Part shown: piece after piece, positions 44,391 through 54,955 of the stretch
How positions within the stretch are numbered: position 1 is the first letter of the stretch
How the letters are laid out: each line of letters begins with the position of its first letter
Assembly: GCA_039566865.1 (NCBI GenBank)
Contig: CM076944.1
Location: 20,606,501 to 20,670,500, forward strand
DNA length: 64,000 nucleotides
Direction: 5' to 3'
Source: Aurelia coerulea
Lineage: Eukaryota; Cnidaria; Scyphozoa; Semaeostomeae; Ulmaridae
Program-made: the position numbers and the translations under genes
Notes under the pieces: model-generated
What the model was told of the DNA's origin: nothing
The model's input: the letters and a program-made list of their open reading frames with translations, nothing else
Databases searched by the model: none

Positions 44391-47300
44391 TACATATTAT
44401 GAAGAGTATTGCGCTCATCGTTCTTTAAAACTTTAATTCTGCCAGCTACTTCTATTATAGCACTATATTAGTGCTGCAGCAACCATTGTAGGAAAAATTA
44501 CTATAGACAGTAGTTCTTTCTTAAATCTCATTTTAGCTTTACCGCATCAACAAACATCAATTAATTAAATGTTTATTTTCACAAAGAAAACAAAATATAA
44601 ACACAAAAATTATGGAATACCGCACTTTATTAGCTACAATTCATATTGTAAAGAGTACTGCGCTCATCGTTACTTGAAACTTTAGTTTTGAAAGATACTT
44701 CTTTTATAGCGCTATATTAGTGCTGCAGCAACCATTCTTGGAAACATTACTAAAGAGTTTAATTCTTTCTTTAGTCTTATCTTAGCTTTGCCGCATCAAC
44801 AAACATCGATTAATTAAATGTTTATTTTCTCAAAGAAAACAAAATATAAACACAAAAATTATGGAATACCGCACTTTATTAGCTACAATTCATATTGTAA
44901 AGAGTATTGCGCTCATCGTTACTTAAAACTTTAGTTTTTGCAAGCTACTTCTTTTTTAGCACTTTATTAGTGCTGCAGCAACCATTCTTGGAAACATTAC
45001 TAATGAGATTACTTCTCTCTTTAGTCTTATTTTAGCTTTGGTTCTGCCACCTACTTCCTTTATATCACTATATTAGTGCTGCAGCAACCATTCTTGGAAA
45101 CATTACTATAGACATTAGTTCTTTCTTTAGTCTTATTTTAGCTTTACTGCATCAACAAGCACCGATTCATAAAATGTTTATTTTCTCAAAGAAAACAAAA
45201 TATAAACACAAAAAGTGTGAATTACCGCACTTTATTAGCTACATTTCATATTATAAAGAGTATTGCACTCATCGTTCTTTACAACTTTGGTTCTGCCAGC
45301 TACTTCTTTTATAGCACTATATTAGTGCTGCAGCAACCTTGCTAGGAAACATTACTATAGAAATTAGTTCTTTCTTTAGTCTTATTTTAGCTTTACCGTA
45401 TCAACAAACATCGATTGATTAAATGTTTATTTTCTCAAAGAAAACAAAATATAAACACAAAAAGTTTGAATTAACGCAATTAATTAGCTAAAATTCATAA
45501 TATAAAGAGTATAGAGTTTATCTTTCCGTAGCACTTTAGTTATGCCAGCTACTTCTTTTATAGCACTATATTAGTGCTGCAACAACCTTTCAAGGAAACA
45601 TTACAATAGATATTAGTTCTTTCTTTAGTCTTATTTTAGCTTTACTGCATCAACAAACATCGATTAATTAAATGTTTATTTTCTTTAAAGAAAACAAAAT
45701 ATAAACAAAAAAAGTGTGGATTAACGCACTTTATTAGCTACAATACATATTATGAAGAGTATTGCGCTCATCGTTCTTTAAAACTTTAGTTCTGCCAGCT
45801 ACTTCTTTTATAGCACTATAATAGTGCTGCAGCAACCATTGTAGGAAACATTACTATAGACATTAGTTCTTTCTTTAGTCTTATTTTAGCTTTACTGCAT
45901 CAATAAACATCGATTAATTAAATGTTTATTATCTCAAAGAAAACAAAATTTAAACACAAAAAGTTTGGATTAACGCACTTTATTAGCTAAAATAAATATT
46001 ATAAAGAGTATTGCGCTCATCGTTCTTTAAAACTTTAGCTCTGCCAGTTACTTCTTTTATAGCACTATATTAGTGCTGTAGCAACCATTGTAGGAAACAT
46101 TACTATAGACATTAGTTCTTTCTTTAGTCTTATTTTAGCTTTACCGCATCAACAAACATCGATTAATTAAATGTATTTTGTCTCAAAGAAAACAAAATAT
46201 AAAGACAAAAAGTGTCGATTAACGCACTTTATTAGCTACAATTCATATTATAAAGAGTATTGCACTCATCGTTCTTTAAAACCGTAGTTCTGCCAGTGAC
46301 TTCTTTTATAGCACTATATTAGTGCTGCAGCAACCTTTCTAGGAAACATTACTATAGACATTAGTTCTTTCATTAGTCTTATTTTAGCTTTACTGCATCT
46401 ACAAACATCGATTAATTAAATGTAATGCTCAAAGAAAACAAAATATAAACACAAAAAGTGTGGATTAACGTACTTTATTAGCTAAAAATCATATTATAAA
46501 GAGTATAGCGTTTATCTTTCTGTAGCACTTTAGTTATGCCAGCTACTTCTTTTATAGCACTATATTAGTGCTGCAGCAACCTTGCTAGGAAACATTACTA
46601 ATGGCATTACTTCTCTCTTTAGTCTTATTTTAGCTTTGGTTCTGCCACCTACTTCCTTTATATCACTATATTAGTGCTGCAGCAACCTTGCTAGGAAACA
46701 TTACTATAGAAATTAGTTCTTTCTTTAGTCTTATTTTAGCTTTACCGTATCAACAAACATCGATTGATTAAATGTTTATTTTCTCAAAGAAAACAAAATA
46801 TAAACACAAAAAGTGTGAATTACCGCACTTTATTAGCTACATTTCATATTATAAAGAGTATTGCACTCATCGTTCTTTACAACTTTGGTTCTGCCAGCTA
46901 CTTCTTTTATAGCACTATATTAGTGCTGCAGCAACCTTGCTAGGAAACATTACTATAGAAATTAGTTCTTTCTTTAGTCTTATTTTAGCTTTACCGTATC
47001 AACAAACATCGATTGATTAAATGTTTATTTTCTCAAAGAAAACAAAATATAAACACAAAAAGTGTGGACTACCGCACTTAATTAGCTACAATTCATATTA
47101 TAAAGAGAATTGCACTCATCGTTCTTTACAACTTTGGTTCTGCCAGCTACTTCTTTTATGGCACTATAATAGTGCTGCAGCAACCTTTCTAGGAAACATT
47201 ACTATAGACATTAGTTCTTTCTTTAGTTTTATTTTAGCTTTACTGCATCAACAAACATCGATTAATTCAATGTTTATTTTTTAAAAGAAAACAAAATATA

Positions 47301-47839
47301 AGAACAAAAAGTGTAGATTAACGTACTTTATTAGCTAAAATTCATATTATAAAGAGTATAGCGTTTATCTTTCTGTAGCACTTTAGTTATGCAAGCTACT
47401 TCTTTTATAGCACTATATTAGTGCTGCACCAACCTATCAAGGAAACGTTGCAATAGACTTTAGTTCTTTCTTTAGTCTTATTTTAGCTTTACTGCATCAA
47501 CAAACATCGATTAATTAAATGTTTATTTTCTTTAAAGAAAACAAAATATAAACAAAAAAAGTGTGGATTAACGCACTTTATTAGCTACAATACATATTAT
47601 GAAGAGTATTGCGCTCATCGTTCTTTAAAACTTTAGTTCTGCCAGCTACTTCTTTTATAGCACTATATTAGTGCTGCAGCAACCATTGTAGGAAACATTA
47701 CTATAGACATTAGTTCTTTCTTTAGTCTTATTTTAGCTTTACTGCATCAATAAACATCGATTAATTAAATGTTTATTATCTCAAAGAAAACAAAATTTAA
47801 ACAGAAAAAGTTTGGATTAACGCACTTTATTAGCTAAAA
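44391..47839. repeat. 3449-bp tandem satellite duplication, copy 1
   Basis: A 3449-bp block followed directly by its second copy. Matched landmarks are GAAGAGTATTGCG at 44401 and 47850, the same 87-codon chance open frame starting at 47021 and 50470, and TTAAAAGAAAACAAAATATAAG at 47281 and 50730. Upstream of 44389 the two flanks differ (AAACAAATAAAGTGTGG against AAACAGAAAAAGTTTGG), which places the breakpoint. The duplicated length equals the offset, as expected for a simple tandem duplication. Confidence 0.88.
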
Positions 47840-50800
47840 TACATATTATGAAGAGTATTGCGCTCATCGTTCTTTAAAACTTTAATTCTGCCAGCTACTT
47901 CTATTATAGCACTATATTAGTGCTGCAGCAACCATTGTAGGAAAAATTACTATAGACAGTAGTTCTTTCTTAAATCTCATTTTAGCTTTACCGCATCAAC
48001 AAACATCAATTAATTAAATGTTTATTTTCACAAAGAAAACAAAATATAAACACAAAAATTATGGAATACCGCACTTTATTAGCTACAATTCATATTGTAA
48101 AGAGTACTGCGCTCATCGTTACTTGAAACTTTAGTTTTGAAAGATACTTCTTTTATAGCGCTATATTAGTGCTGCAGCAACCATTCTTGGAAACATTACT
48201 AAAGAGTTTAATTCTTTCTTTAGTCTTATCTTAGCTTTGCCGCATCAACAAACATCGATTAATTAAATGTTTATTTTCTCAAAGAAAACAAAATATAAAC
48301 ACAAAAATTATGGAATACCGCACTTTATTAGCTACAATTCATATTGTAAAGAGTATTGCGCTCATCGTTACTTAAAACTTTAGTTTTTGCAAGCTACTTC
48401 TTTTTTAGCACTTTATTAGTGCTGCAGCAACCATTCTTGGAAACATTACTAATGGCATTACTTCTCTCTTTAGTCTTATTTTAGCTTTGGTTCTGCCACC
48501 TACTTCCTTTATATCACTATATTAGTGCTGCAGCAACCATTCTTGGAAACATTACTATAGACATTAGTTCTTTCTTTAGTCTTATTTTAGCTTTACTGCA
48601 TCAACAAGCACCGATTCATAAAATGTTTATTTTCTCAAAGAAAACAAAATATAAACACAAAAAGTGTGAATTACCGCACTTTATTAGCTACATTTCATAT
48701 TATAAAGAGTATTGCACTCATCGTTCTTTACAACTTTGGTTCTGCCAGCTACTTCTTTTATAGCACTATATTAGTGCTGCAGCAACCTTGCTAGGAAACA
48801 TTACTATAGAAATTAGTTCTTTCTTTAGTCTTATTTTAGCTTTACCGTATCAACAAACATCGATTGATTAAATGTTTATTTTCTCAAAGAAAACAAAATA
48901 TAAACACAAAAAGTTTGAATTAACGCAATTAATTAGCTAAAATTCATAATATAAAGAGTATAGAGTTTATCTTTCCGTAGCACTTTAGTTATGCCAGCTA
49001 CTTCTTTTATAGCACTATATTAGTGCTGCAACAACCTTTCAAGGAAACATTACAATAGATATTAGTTCTTTCTTTAGTCTTATTTTAGCTTTACTGCATC
49101 AACAAACATCGATTAATTAAATGTTTATTTTCTTTAAAGAAAACAAAATATAAACAAAAAAAGTGTGGATTAACGCACTTTATTAGCTACAATACATATT
49201 ATGAAGAGTATTGCGCTCATCGTTCTTTAAAACTTTAGTTCTGCCAGCTACTTCTTTTATAGCACTATAATAGTGCTGCAGCAACCATTGTAGGAAACAT
49301 TACTATAGACATTAGTTCTTTCTTTAGTCTTATTTTAGCTTTACTGCATCAATAAACATCGATTAATTAAATGTTTATTATCTCAAAGAAAACAAAATTT
49401 AAACACAAAAAGTTTGGATTAACGCACTTTATTAGCTAAAATAAATATTATAAAGAGTATTGCGCTCATCGTTCTTTAAAACTTTAGCTCTGCCAGTTAC
49501 TTCTTTTATAGCACTATATTAGTGCTGTAGCAACCATTGTAGGAAACATTACTATAGACATTAGTTCTTTCTTTAGTCTTATTTTAGCTTTACCGCATCA
49601 ACAAACATCGATTAATTAAATGTATTTTGTCTCAAAGAAAACAAAATATAAAGACAAAAAGTGTCGATTAACGCACTTTATTAGCTACAATTCATATTAT
49701 AAAGAGTATTGCACTCATCGTTCTTTAAAACCGTAGTTCTGCCAGTGACTTCTTTTATAGCACTATATTAGTGCTGCAGCAACCTTTCTAGGAAACATTA
49801 CTATAGACATTAGTTCTTTCATTAGTCTTATTTTAGCTTTACTGCATCTACAAACATCGATTAATTAAATGTAATGCTCAAAGAAAACAAAATATAAACA
49901 CAAAAAGTGTGGATTAACGTACTTTATTAGCTAAAAATCATATTATAAAGAGTATAGCGTTTATCTTTCTGTAGCACTTTAGTTATGCCAGCTACTTCTT
50001 TTATAGCACTATATTAGTGCTGCAGCAACCTTGCTAGGAAACATTACTAATGGCATTACTTCTCTCTTTAGTCTTATTTTAGCTTTGGTTCTGCCACCTA
50101 CTTCCTTTATATCACTATATTAGTGCTGCAGCAACCTTGCTAGGAAACATTACTATAGAAATTAGTTCTTTCTTTAGTCTTATTTTAGCTTTACCGTATC
50201 AACAAACATCGATTGATTAAATGTTTATTTTCTCAAAGAAAACAAAATATAAACACAAAAAGTGTGAATTACCGCACTTTATTAGCTACATTTCATATTA
50301 TAAAGAGTATTGCACTCATCGTTCTTTACAACTTTGGTTCTGCCAGCTACTTCTTTTATAGCACTATATTAGTGCTGCAGCAACCTTGCTAGGAAACATT
50401 ACTATAGAAATTAGTTCTTTCTTTAGTCTTATTTTAGCTTTACCGTATCAACAAACATCGATTGATTAAATGTTTATTTTCTCAAAGAAAACAAAATATA
50501 AACACAAAAAGTGTGGACTACCGCACTTAATTAGCTACAATTCATATTATAAAGAGAATTGCACTCATCGTTCTTTACAACTTTGGTTCTGCCAGCTACT
50601 TCTTTTATGGCACTATAATAGTGCTGCAGCAACCTTTCTAGGAAACATTACTATAGACATTAGTTCTTTCTTTAGTTTTATTTTAGCTTTACTGCATCAA
50701 CAAACATCGATTAATTCAATGTTTATTTTTTAAAAGAAAACAAAATATAAGAACAAAAAGTGTAGATTAACGTACTTTATTAGCTAAAATTCATATTATA

Positions 50801-51288
50801 AAGAGTATAGCGTTTATCTTTCTGTAGCACTTTAGTTATGCAAGCTACTTCTTTTATAGCACTATATTAGTGCTGCACCAACCTATCAAGGAAACGTTGC
50901 AATAGACTTTAGTTCTTTCTTTAGTCTTATTTTAGCTTTACTGCATCAACAAACATCGATTAATTAAATGTTTATTTTCTTTAAAGAAAACAAAATATAA
51001 ACAAAAAAAGTGTGGATTAACGCACTTTATTAGCTACAATACATATTATGAAGAGTATTGCGCTCATCGTTCTTTAAAACTTTAGTTCTGCCAGCTACTT
51101 CTTTTATAGCACTATATTAGTGCTGCAGCAACCATTGTAGGAAACATTACTATAGACATTAGTTCTTTCTTTAGTCTTATTTTAGCTTTACTGCATCAAT
51201 AAACATCGATTAATTAAATGTTTATTATCTCAAAGAAAACAAAATTTAAACAGAAAAAGTTTGGATTAACGCACTTTATTAGCTAAAA
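47840..51288. repeat. 3449-bp tandem satellite duplication, copy 2
   Basis: Second copy of the block at 44391-47839. It ends near 51288, where TTAGCTAAAATACATATTATG of the first copy is replaced by TTAGCTAAAATAAATATTATA. The short stretch from there to the insertion at 51576 resembles the region starting near 45990 instead. Confidence 0.88.
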
Positions 51289-51615
51289 TAAATATTATAA
51301 AGAGTATTGCGCTCATCGTTCTTTAAAACTTTAGCTCTGCCAGTTACTTCTTTTATAGCACTATATTAGTGCTGTAGCAACCATTGTAGGAAACATTACT
51401 ATAGACATTAGTTCTTTCTTTAGTCTTATTTTAGCTTTACCGCATCAACAAACATCGATTAATTAAATGTATTTTGTCTCAAAGAAAACAAAATATAAAG
51501 ACAAAAAGTGTCGATTAACGCACTTTATTAGCTACAATTCATATTATAAAGAGTATTGCGCTCATCGTTCTTTAACCCTAATCCATATGGGCTTTTTTTG
51601 AGCTACCATTTATGG

Positions 51616-51638
51616 GGGGGGGTGCTTTCCACCCCCCC
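51616..51638. repeat. Left subterminal hairpin of the TTAA element
   Basis: A G-run, TG, the loop CTTTC and CACCCCCCC can form a 9-bp stem (GGGGGGGTG with CACCCCCCC). A similar but not identical hairpin lies at the other end of the element, giving paired structured subterminal regions. Confidence 0.65.
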
Positions 51639-51744
51639 TCTGAAAACTGCCCTAGACTCATCCGAATTCAATACAACTTGGCACAGTTATAGAACAGGTA
51701 ATTTGTAGCTCGTAGCGTAATTTGGGTGTGGCTGCCACACCTTG

Positions 51745-51763
51745 TGACGTCACAGTGACGTCA
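51745..51763. promoter_or_regulatory. Two tandem CRE-type palindromes TGACGTCA
   Basis: TGACGTCA occurs at 51745-51752 and 51756-51763, 11 bp apart, about one helical turn. A third copy lies at 52102-52109. This octamer is the consensus cAMP-response element bound by CREB/ATF bZIP proteins. Function within this element is inference. Confidence 0.4.
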
Positions 51764-52085
51764 CGAAGCTGAAAATCTGTGAAAATCAGGCTTCCAAGTT
51801 GAATTCAAGTTTAATGAAGATTTTGCATGAACTTTATGCAGTTTTTGGTTCAGTTTGTCAACATATGTGATTATAAAATAATATTTTATTGAAATTAACG
51901 ATTTTGGAGTGATATTTTGGCAGAAATTAGCCAATTCTTATGACATCATTTGTGCGATTAATTTATTCTAAGTAAAAAGAGACCAAAATAACCTGCAAAA
52001 TTGTGATTATCTATAACAAATGTATAATTAGAGTGTTTTTCATTGAAAAAGTTCGAGAAAACTTGAAAAAATTGCTAATTAGTCC

Positions 52086-52109
52086 AAAATGGCGGCCAAA
52101 ATGACGTCA
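52086..52109 (+). promoter_or_regulatory. YY1-like motif next to a CRE palindrome
   Basis: AAAATGGCGGCC at 52086-52097 matches the known YY1 core (AANATGGCGGC). ATGACGTCAT follows at 52101-52110. Both are strong vertebrate-type binding motifs in an otherwise AT-rich stretch. Whether they act in this organism is not known. Confidence 0.35.
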
Positions 52110-52409
52110 TTATCAAAAAGTGCTGACATCATCAAATTCCAGAAATTCCGGTATCAAATTGAAGCCCTTTGATTGCTCATTCATTTGCTGTATAATACTT
52201 CATAATTAAATGTAATAATTCCATTGAAATCATTGAAAACAATGATTTTGCTGCTACCTCCTTCCAAATATGGGCATGTCACGTGACCTGTGAGTCCTAT
52301 TGTTCAAAAATTTTTCCACCAAAATGTGGCTAATAGATAATTAGTAAAAGTCAGGGAGGCTGGGGGACATAGCAAACGTCGTTTAAAAACGCGGCAAATA
52401 AAACCTTGA

Positions 52410-52432
52410 GGGGGGGTGGAATCCACCCCCCC
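52410..52432. repeat. Right subterminal hairpin of the TTAA element
   Basis: GGGGGGGTGGA and TCCACCCCCCC form an 11-bp stem around a single A. With the left hairpin it brackets the body of the element just inside the terminal repeats. Confidence 0.65.
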
Positions 52433-52977
52433 CCATGTGGATTAGGGTTAAAACCGTAGTTCTGCCAGTGACTTCTTTTATAGCACTATATTAGTGCTGT
52501 AGCAACCATTGTAGGAAACATTACTATAGACTTTAGTTCTTTCATTAGTCTTATTTTAGCTTTACTGCATCTACAAACATCGATTAATTAAATGTAATGC
52601 TCAAAGAAAACAAAATATAAACACAAAAAGTGTGGATTAACGTACTTTATTAGCTAAAATTCTTATTATAAAGAGTATAGCGTTTATCTTTCTGTAGCAC
52701 TTTAGTTATGCAAGCTACTTCTTTTATAGCACTATATTAGTGCTGCACCAACCTATCAAGGAAACGTTGCAATAGACTTTAGTTCTTTCTTTAGTCTTAT
52801 TTTAGCTTTACTGAATCAACAAACATCGATTAATTAAATGTTTATTTTCTCAAAGAAAACAAAATATAAACAAAAAAAGTGTGGATTAACGCACTTTGTT
52901 AGCTACAATACATATTATGAAGAGTATTGCGCTCATCGTTCTTTAAAACTTTAGTTCTGCCAGCTACTTCTTTTATA

Positions 52978-53002
52978 GCACTATATTAGTGCTGCAGCAA
53001 CC
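52978..53002. repeat. Example of the conserved satellite dyad
   Basis: AGCACTATATTAGTGCT (7-bp arms around TAT) runs directly into TGCTGCAGCA, a perfect palindrome, then ACC. This block is the most uniform part of the monomer across the window. Some copies change only the loop (TATAC near 9220 and 37609, TATAA near 45828 and 49267); others break one arm (TATTATTGCTG near 21665). Confidence 0.7.
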
Positions 53003-54252
53003 ATTGTAGGAAAAATTACTATAGACAGTAGTTCTTTCTTAAGTCTCATTTTAGCTTTACCGCATCAACAAACATCAATTAATTAAATGTTTATTTTCAC
53101 AAAGAAAACAAAATATAAACACAAAAATTATGGAATACCGCACTTTATTAGCTACAATTCATATTGTAAAGAGTATTGCGCTCATCGTTACTTGAAACTT
53201 TAGTTTTGAAAGATACTTCTTTTATAGCGCTATATTAGTGCTGCAGCAACCATTCTTGGAAACATTACTAAAGAGTTTAATTCTTTCTTTAGTCTTATCT
53301 TAGCTTTGCCGCATCAACAAACATCGATTAATTAAATGTTTATTTTCTCAAAGAAAACAAAATATAAACACAAAAAGTGTGGATTACCGCACTTTATTAG
53401 CTTCAATTCATATTTTAAAGAGTATTGCGCTCATCGTTACTTAAAACTTTAGTTTTTGCAAGCTACTTCTTTTTTAGCACTATATTAGTGCTGCAGCAAC
53501 CATTCTTGGAAACATTACTAATGGCATTAGTTCTCTCTTTAGTCTTATTTTAGCTTTGGTTCTGCCACCTACTTCCTTTATATCACTATATTAGTGCTGC
53601 AGCAACCATTCTTGGAAACATTACTATAGACATTAGTTCTTTCTTTAGTCTTATTTTAGCTTTACTGCATCAACAAGCATCGATTCATAAAATGTTTATT
53701 TTCTCAAAGAAAACAAAATATAAACACAAAAAGTGTGGATTACCGCACTTTATTAGCTACATTTCATATTATAAAGAGTATTGCACTCATCGTTCTTTAC
53801 AACTTTGGTTCTGCCAGCTACTTCTTTTATAGCACTATATTAGTGCTGCAGCAACCTTGCTAGGAAACATTACTATAGAAATTAGTTCTTTCTTTAGTCT
53901 TATTTTAGCTTTACCGTATCAACAAACATCGATTGATTAAATGTTTATTTTCTCAAAGAAAACAAAATATAAACGCAAAAAGTTTGAATTAACGCAATTA
54001 ATTAGCTAAAATTCATAATATAAAGAGTATAGAGTTTATCTTTCTGTAGCACTTTAGTTATGCCAGCTACTTCTTTTATAGCGCTATATTAGTGCTGCAA
54101 CAACCTTTCAAGGAAACATTACAATAGATATTAGTTCTTTCTTTAGTCTTATTTTAGCTTTACTGCATCAACAAACATCGATTAATTAAATGTTTATTTT
54201 CTTTAAAGAAAACAAAATATAAACAAAAAAAGTGTGGATTAACGCACTTTAT

Positions 54253-54263
54253 TAGCTACAATA
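54253..54263. repeat. Left target-site duplication TAGCTACAATA
   Basis: Eleven bases identical to 61128-61138. Because the duplication begins and ends in TA, the terminal repeat could be extended outward by one or two complementary bases. That would give a 9-bp (AGCTACAAT) or 7-bp (GCTACAA) duplication instead. Confidence 0.85.
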
Positions 54264-54858
54264 ACAAGGACAGATAATGTTTCATTCAAATATCGCATTT
54301 GTTTACATTCTTTACCTCAGCCAATCAGATCACTTTATTTTTCTGACGCCATTCTGCCTGACGTCACATGTAAACAAGACGACCAAAGAAAGCTGTGGGG
54401 ATAATGGGGCAAAAACCGCCCTCCCTTCTACTGGCGCGGTGCGTCTGGTTTCGGGCCCTAACCTCAAGATTTAAATTTATTTTTGAAAAGTAGTGTTTTC
54501 CCTACATTTCCCTCCGAGGCATTCCCGATGCATTGCTTAGATCGCTGGAAATAAATTTTTGAATATCGGCTAGAAACAGCCCGCGGGTATCCATCTTCGT
54601 TCCTTTTAGGCCCATCCATGAACCGTGGATTACAAACGCAGACTCTGGGTGTTCTGTATTTCTTCTAGATTAGCAATCTTGAGCAAAATAAGAAAACTCA
54701 CCTAACCACAAAAGGACAACGATAGGTTCTTCCCTGCACCACCTGAAACGACTTCCCAAGGCCAAAAGCCCACCGTTCGCTGGTCATCGCCGCGTCGGGA
54801 GGCGGGCAGTGGGTGTGGCAATCCTACCTCGTCTTGAGTGAGAGTCGAAAATAATATT
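54264..54858 (+). repeat. Left terminal inverted repeat (595 bp)
   Basis: It matches the reverse complement of 60533-61127 from ACAAGGACAG to GAAAATAATATT. I see three differences by eye (CCCTAC/CCCCAC, CAGACTC/CAGATTC, TTCTGTATT/TTCTATATT). It includes a CCAAT box (54321-54325), a TGACGTCA palindrome (54359-54366) and a GC-rich inner third. A 65-codon open frame here is mirrored in the other repeat and looks incidental. For the minus-strand gene this repeat lies downstream, and it holds a possible AATAAA on that strand (54476-54481). Confidence 0.92.
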
Positions 54859-54955
54859 GCCTTCATCATCCACATGTTTGCAAATATCGGATTACCTTGA
54901 TCAGGGCAAGAAATATCTTAATTATTATTGTTTTTCACTTACATTTACATACGAT
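54859..54955 (-). other. 3' flank of the transposase gene
   Basis: 97 bp between the stop codon (TGA, 54958-54956) and the left repeat. It is AT-rich. No exact AATAAA is visible here on the minus strand; the nearest candidate lies further on, inside the left repeat (54476-54481). Confidence 0.4.

Larger units (their letters stand above)
1..51575. repeat. AT-rich ~249-bp satellite array, main block
   Basis: This stretch is a continuous tandem array. The block ATGTTTATTTTCTCAAAG recurs with spacing of 248-250 bp in full monomers (for example ATG at 48872, 49121, 49371 and 49620). Shorter forms are about 231 bp (18-bp deletion) and about 106 bp (large internal deletion). Landmarks in order within a monomer are the ATGTTTATTTTC block, an AAAGTG...CACTTT dyad, TTAGCTACAATTCATATTATAAAGAG, TGCGCTCATCGTTCTTT, GTTCTGCCAGCTACTTC, AGCACTATATTAGTGCTGCAGCAACC, and a T-rich stretch ending CATCAACAAACATCGATTAATT. 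It holds no gene I can support: the few open frames of 60-90 codons are chance readings of the monomer and lie at equivalent monomer positions. By analogy with other AT-rich satellites of this size it could be centromeric or pericentromeric, which is inference only. Confidence 0.97.
51576..52447. mobile_element. Non-autonomous piggyBac-like element (TTAA target duplication)
   Basis: An 872-bp insertion in a satellite monomer, flanked by TTAA (51572-51575 and 52448-52451). The uninterrupted monomer reads GTTCTTTAAAACCGTAG, with one TTAA. The termini are inverted: CCCTAATCCATATGGG at the left and the complement of CCCTAATCCACATGGG at the right, 15 of 16 matching. TTAA duplication with CCC...GGG ends is the known signature of piggyBac-type elements; Kolobok elements also use TTAA, so assignment is by termini only. 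No open frame of useful length is present, so it must rely on a transposase from elsewhere. Inside are subterminal G/C hairpins, three TGACGTCA palindromes and an AAAATGGCGGCC motif. Base composition is clearly less AT-rich than the satellite. Confidence 0.85.
52448..54263. repeat. AT-rich ~249-bp satellite array, middle block
   Basis: This continues the satellite interrupted by the TTAA element: the half-monomer on the left (ending GTTCTTTAA) resumes here as AACCGTAGTTCTGCC. It holds about seven monomer-equivalents, including one short fused monomer near 53555 and one with the ATGTAATGCTC deletion at 52592. It ends in TTAGCTACAATA, the target site of the large transposon. No gene is seen. 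Confidence 0.96.

Noticed and set aside
1..51575. Satellite as a CRISPR array
   Set aside because: The repeat unit is 249 bp with no short-repeat/unique-spacer alternation, and the sequence is eukaryotic.
51571..51584. TTTAACCCTAATCC looks like telomeric repeat
   Set aside because: It is a single unit made by TTAA next to the CCCTAATCC terminus of the inserted element; no tandem telomere repeats follow.
54277..54474. 65-codon frame in the left terminal repeat, mirrored at 60917-61114
   Set aside because: It is identical because the repeats are identical. There is no recognisable domain, and it overlaps probable promoter motifs.
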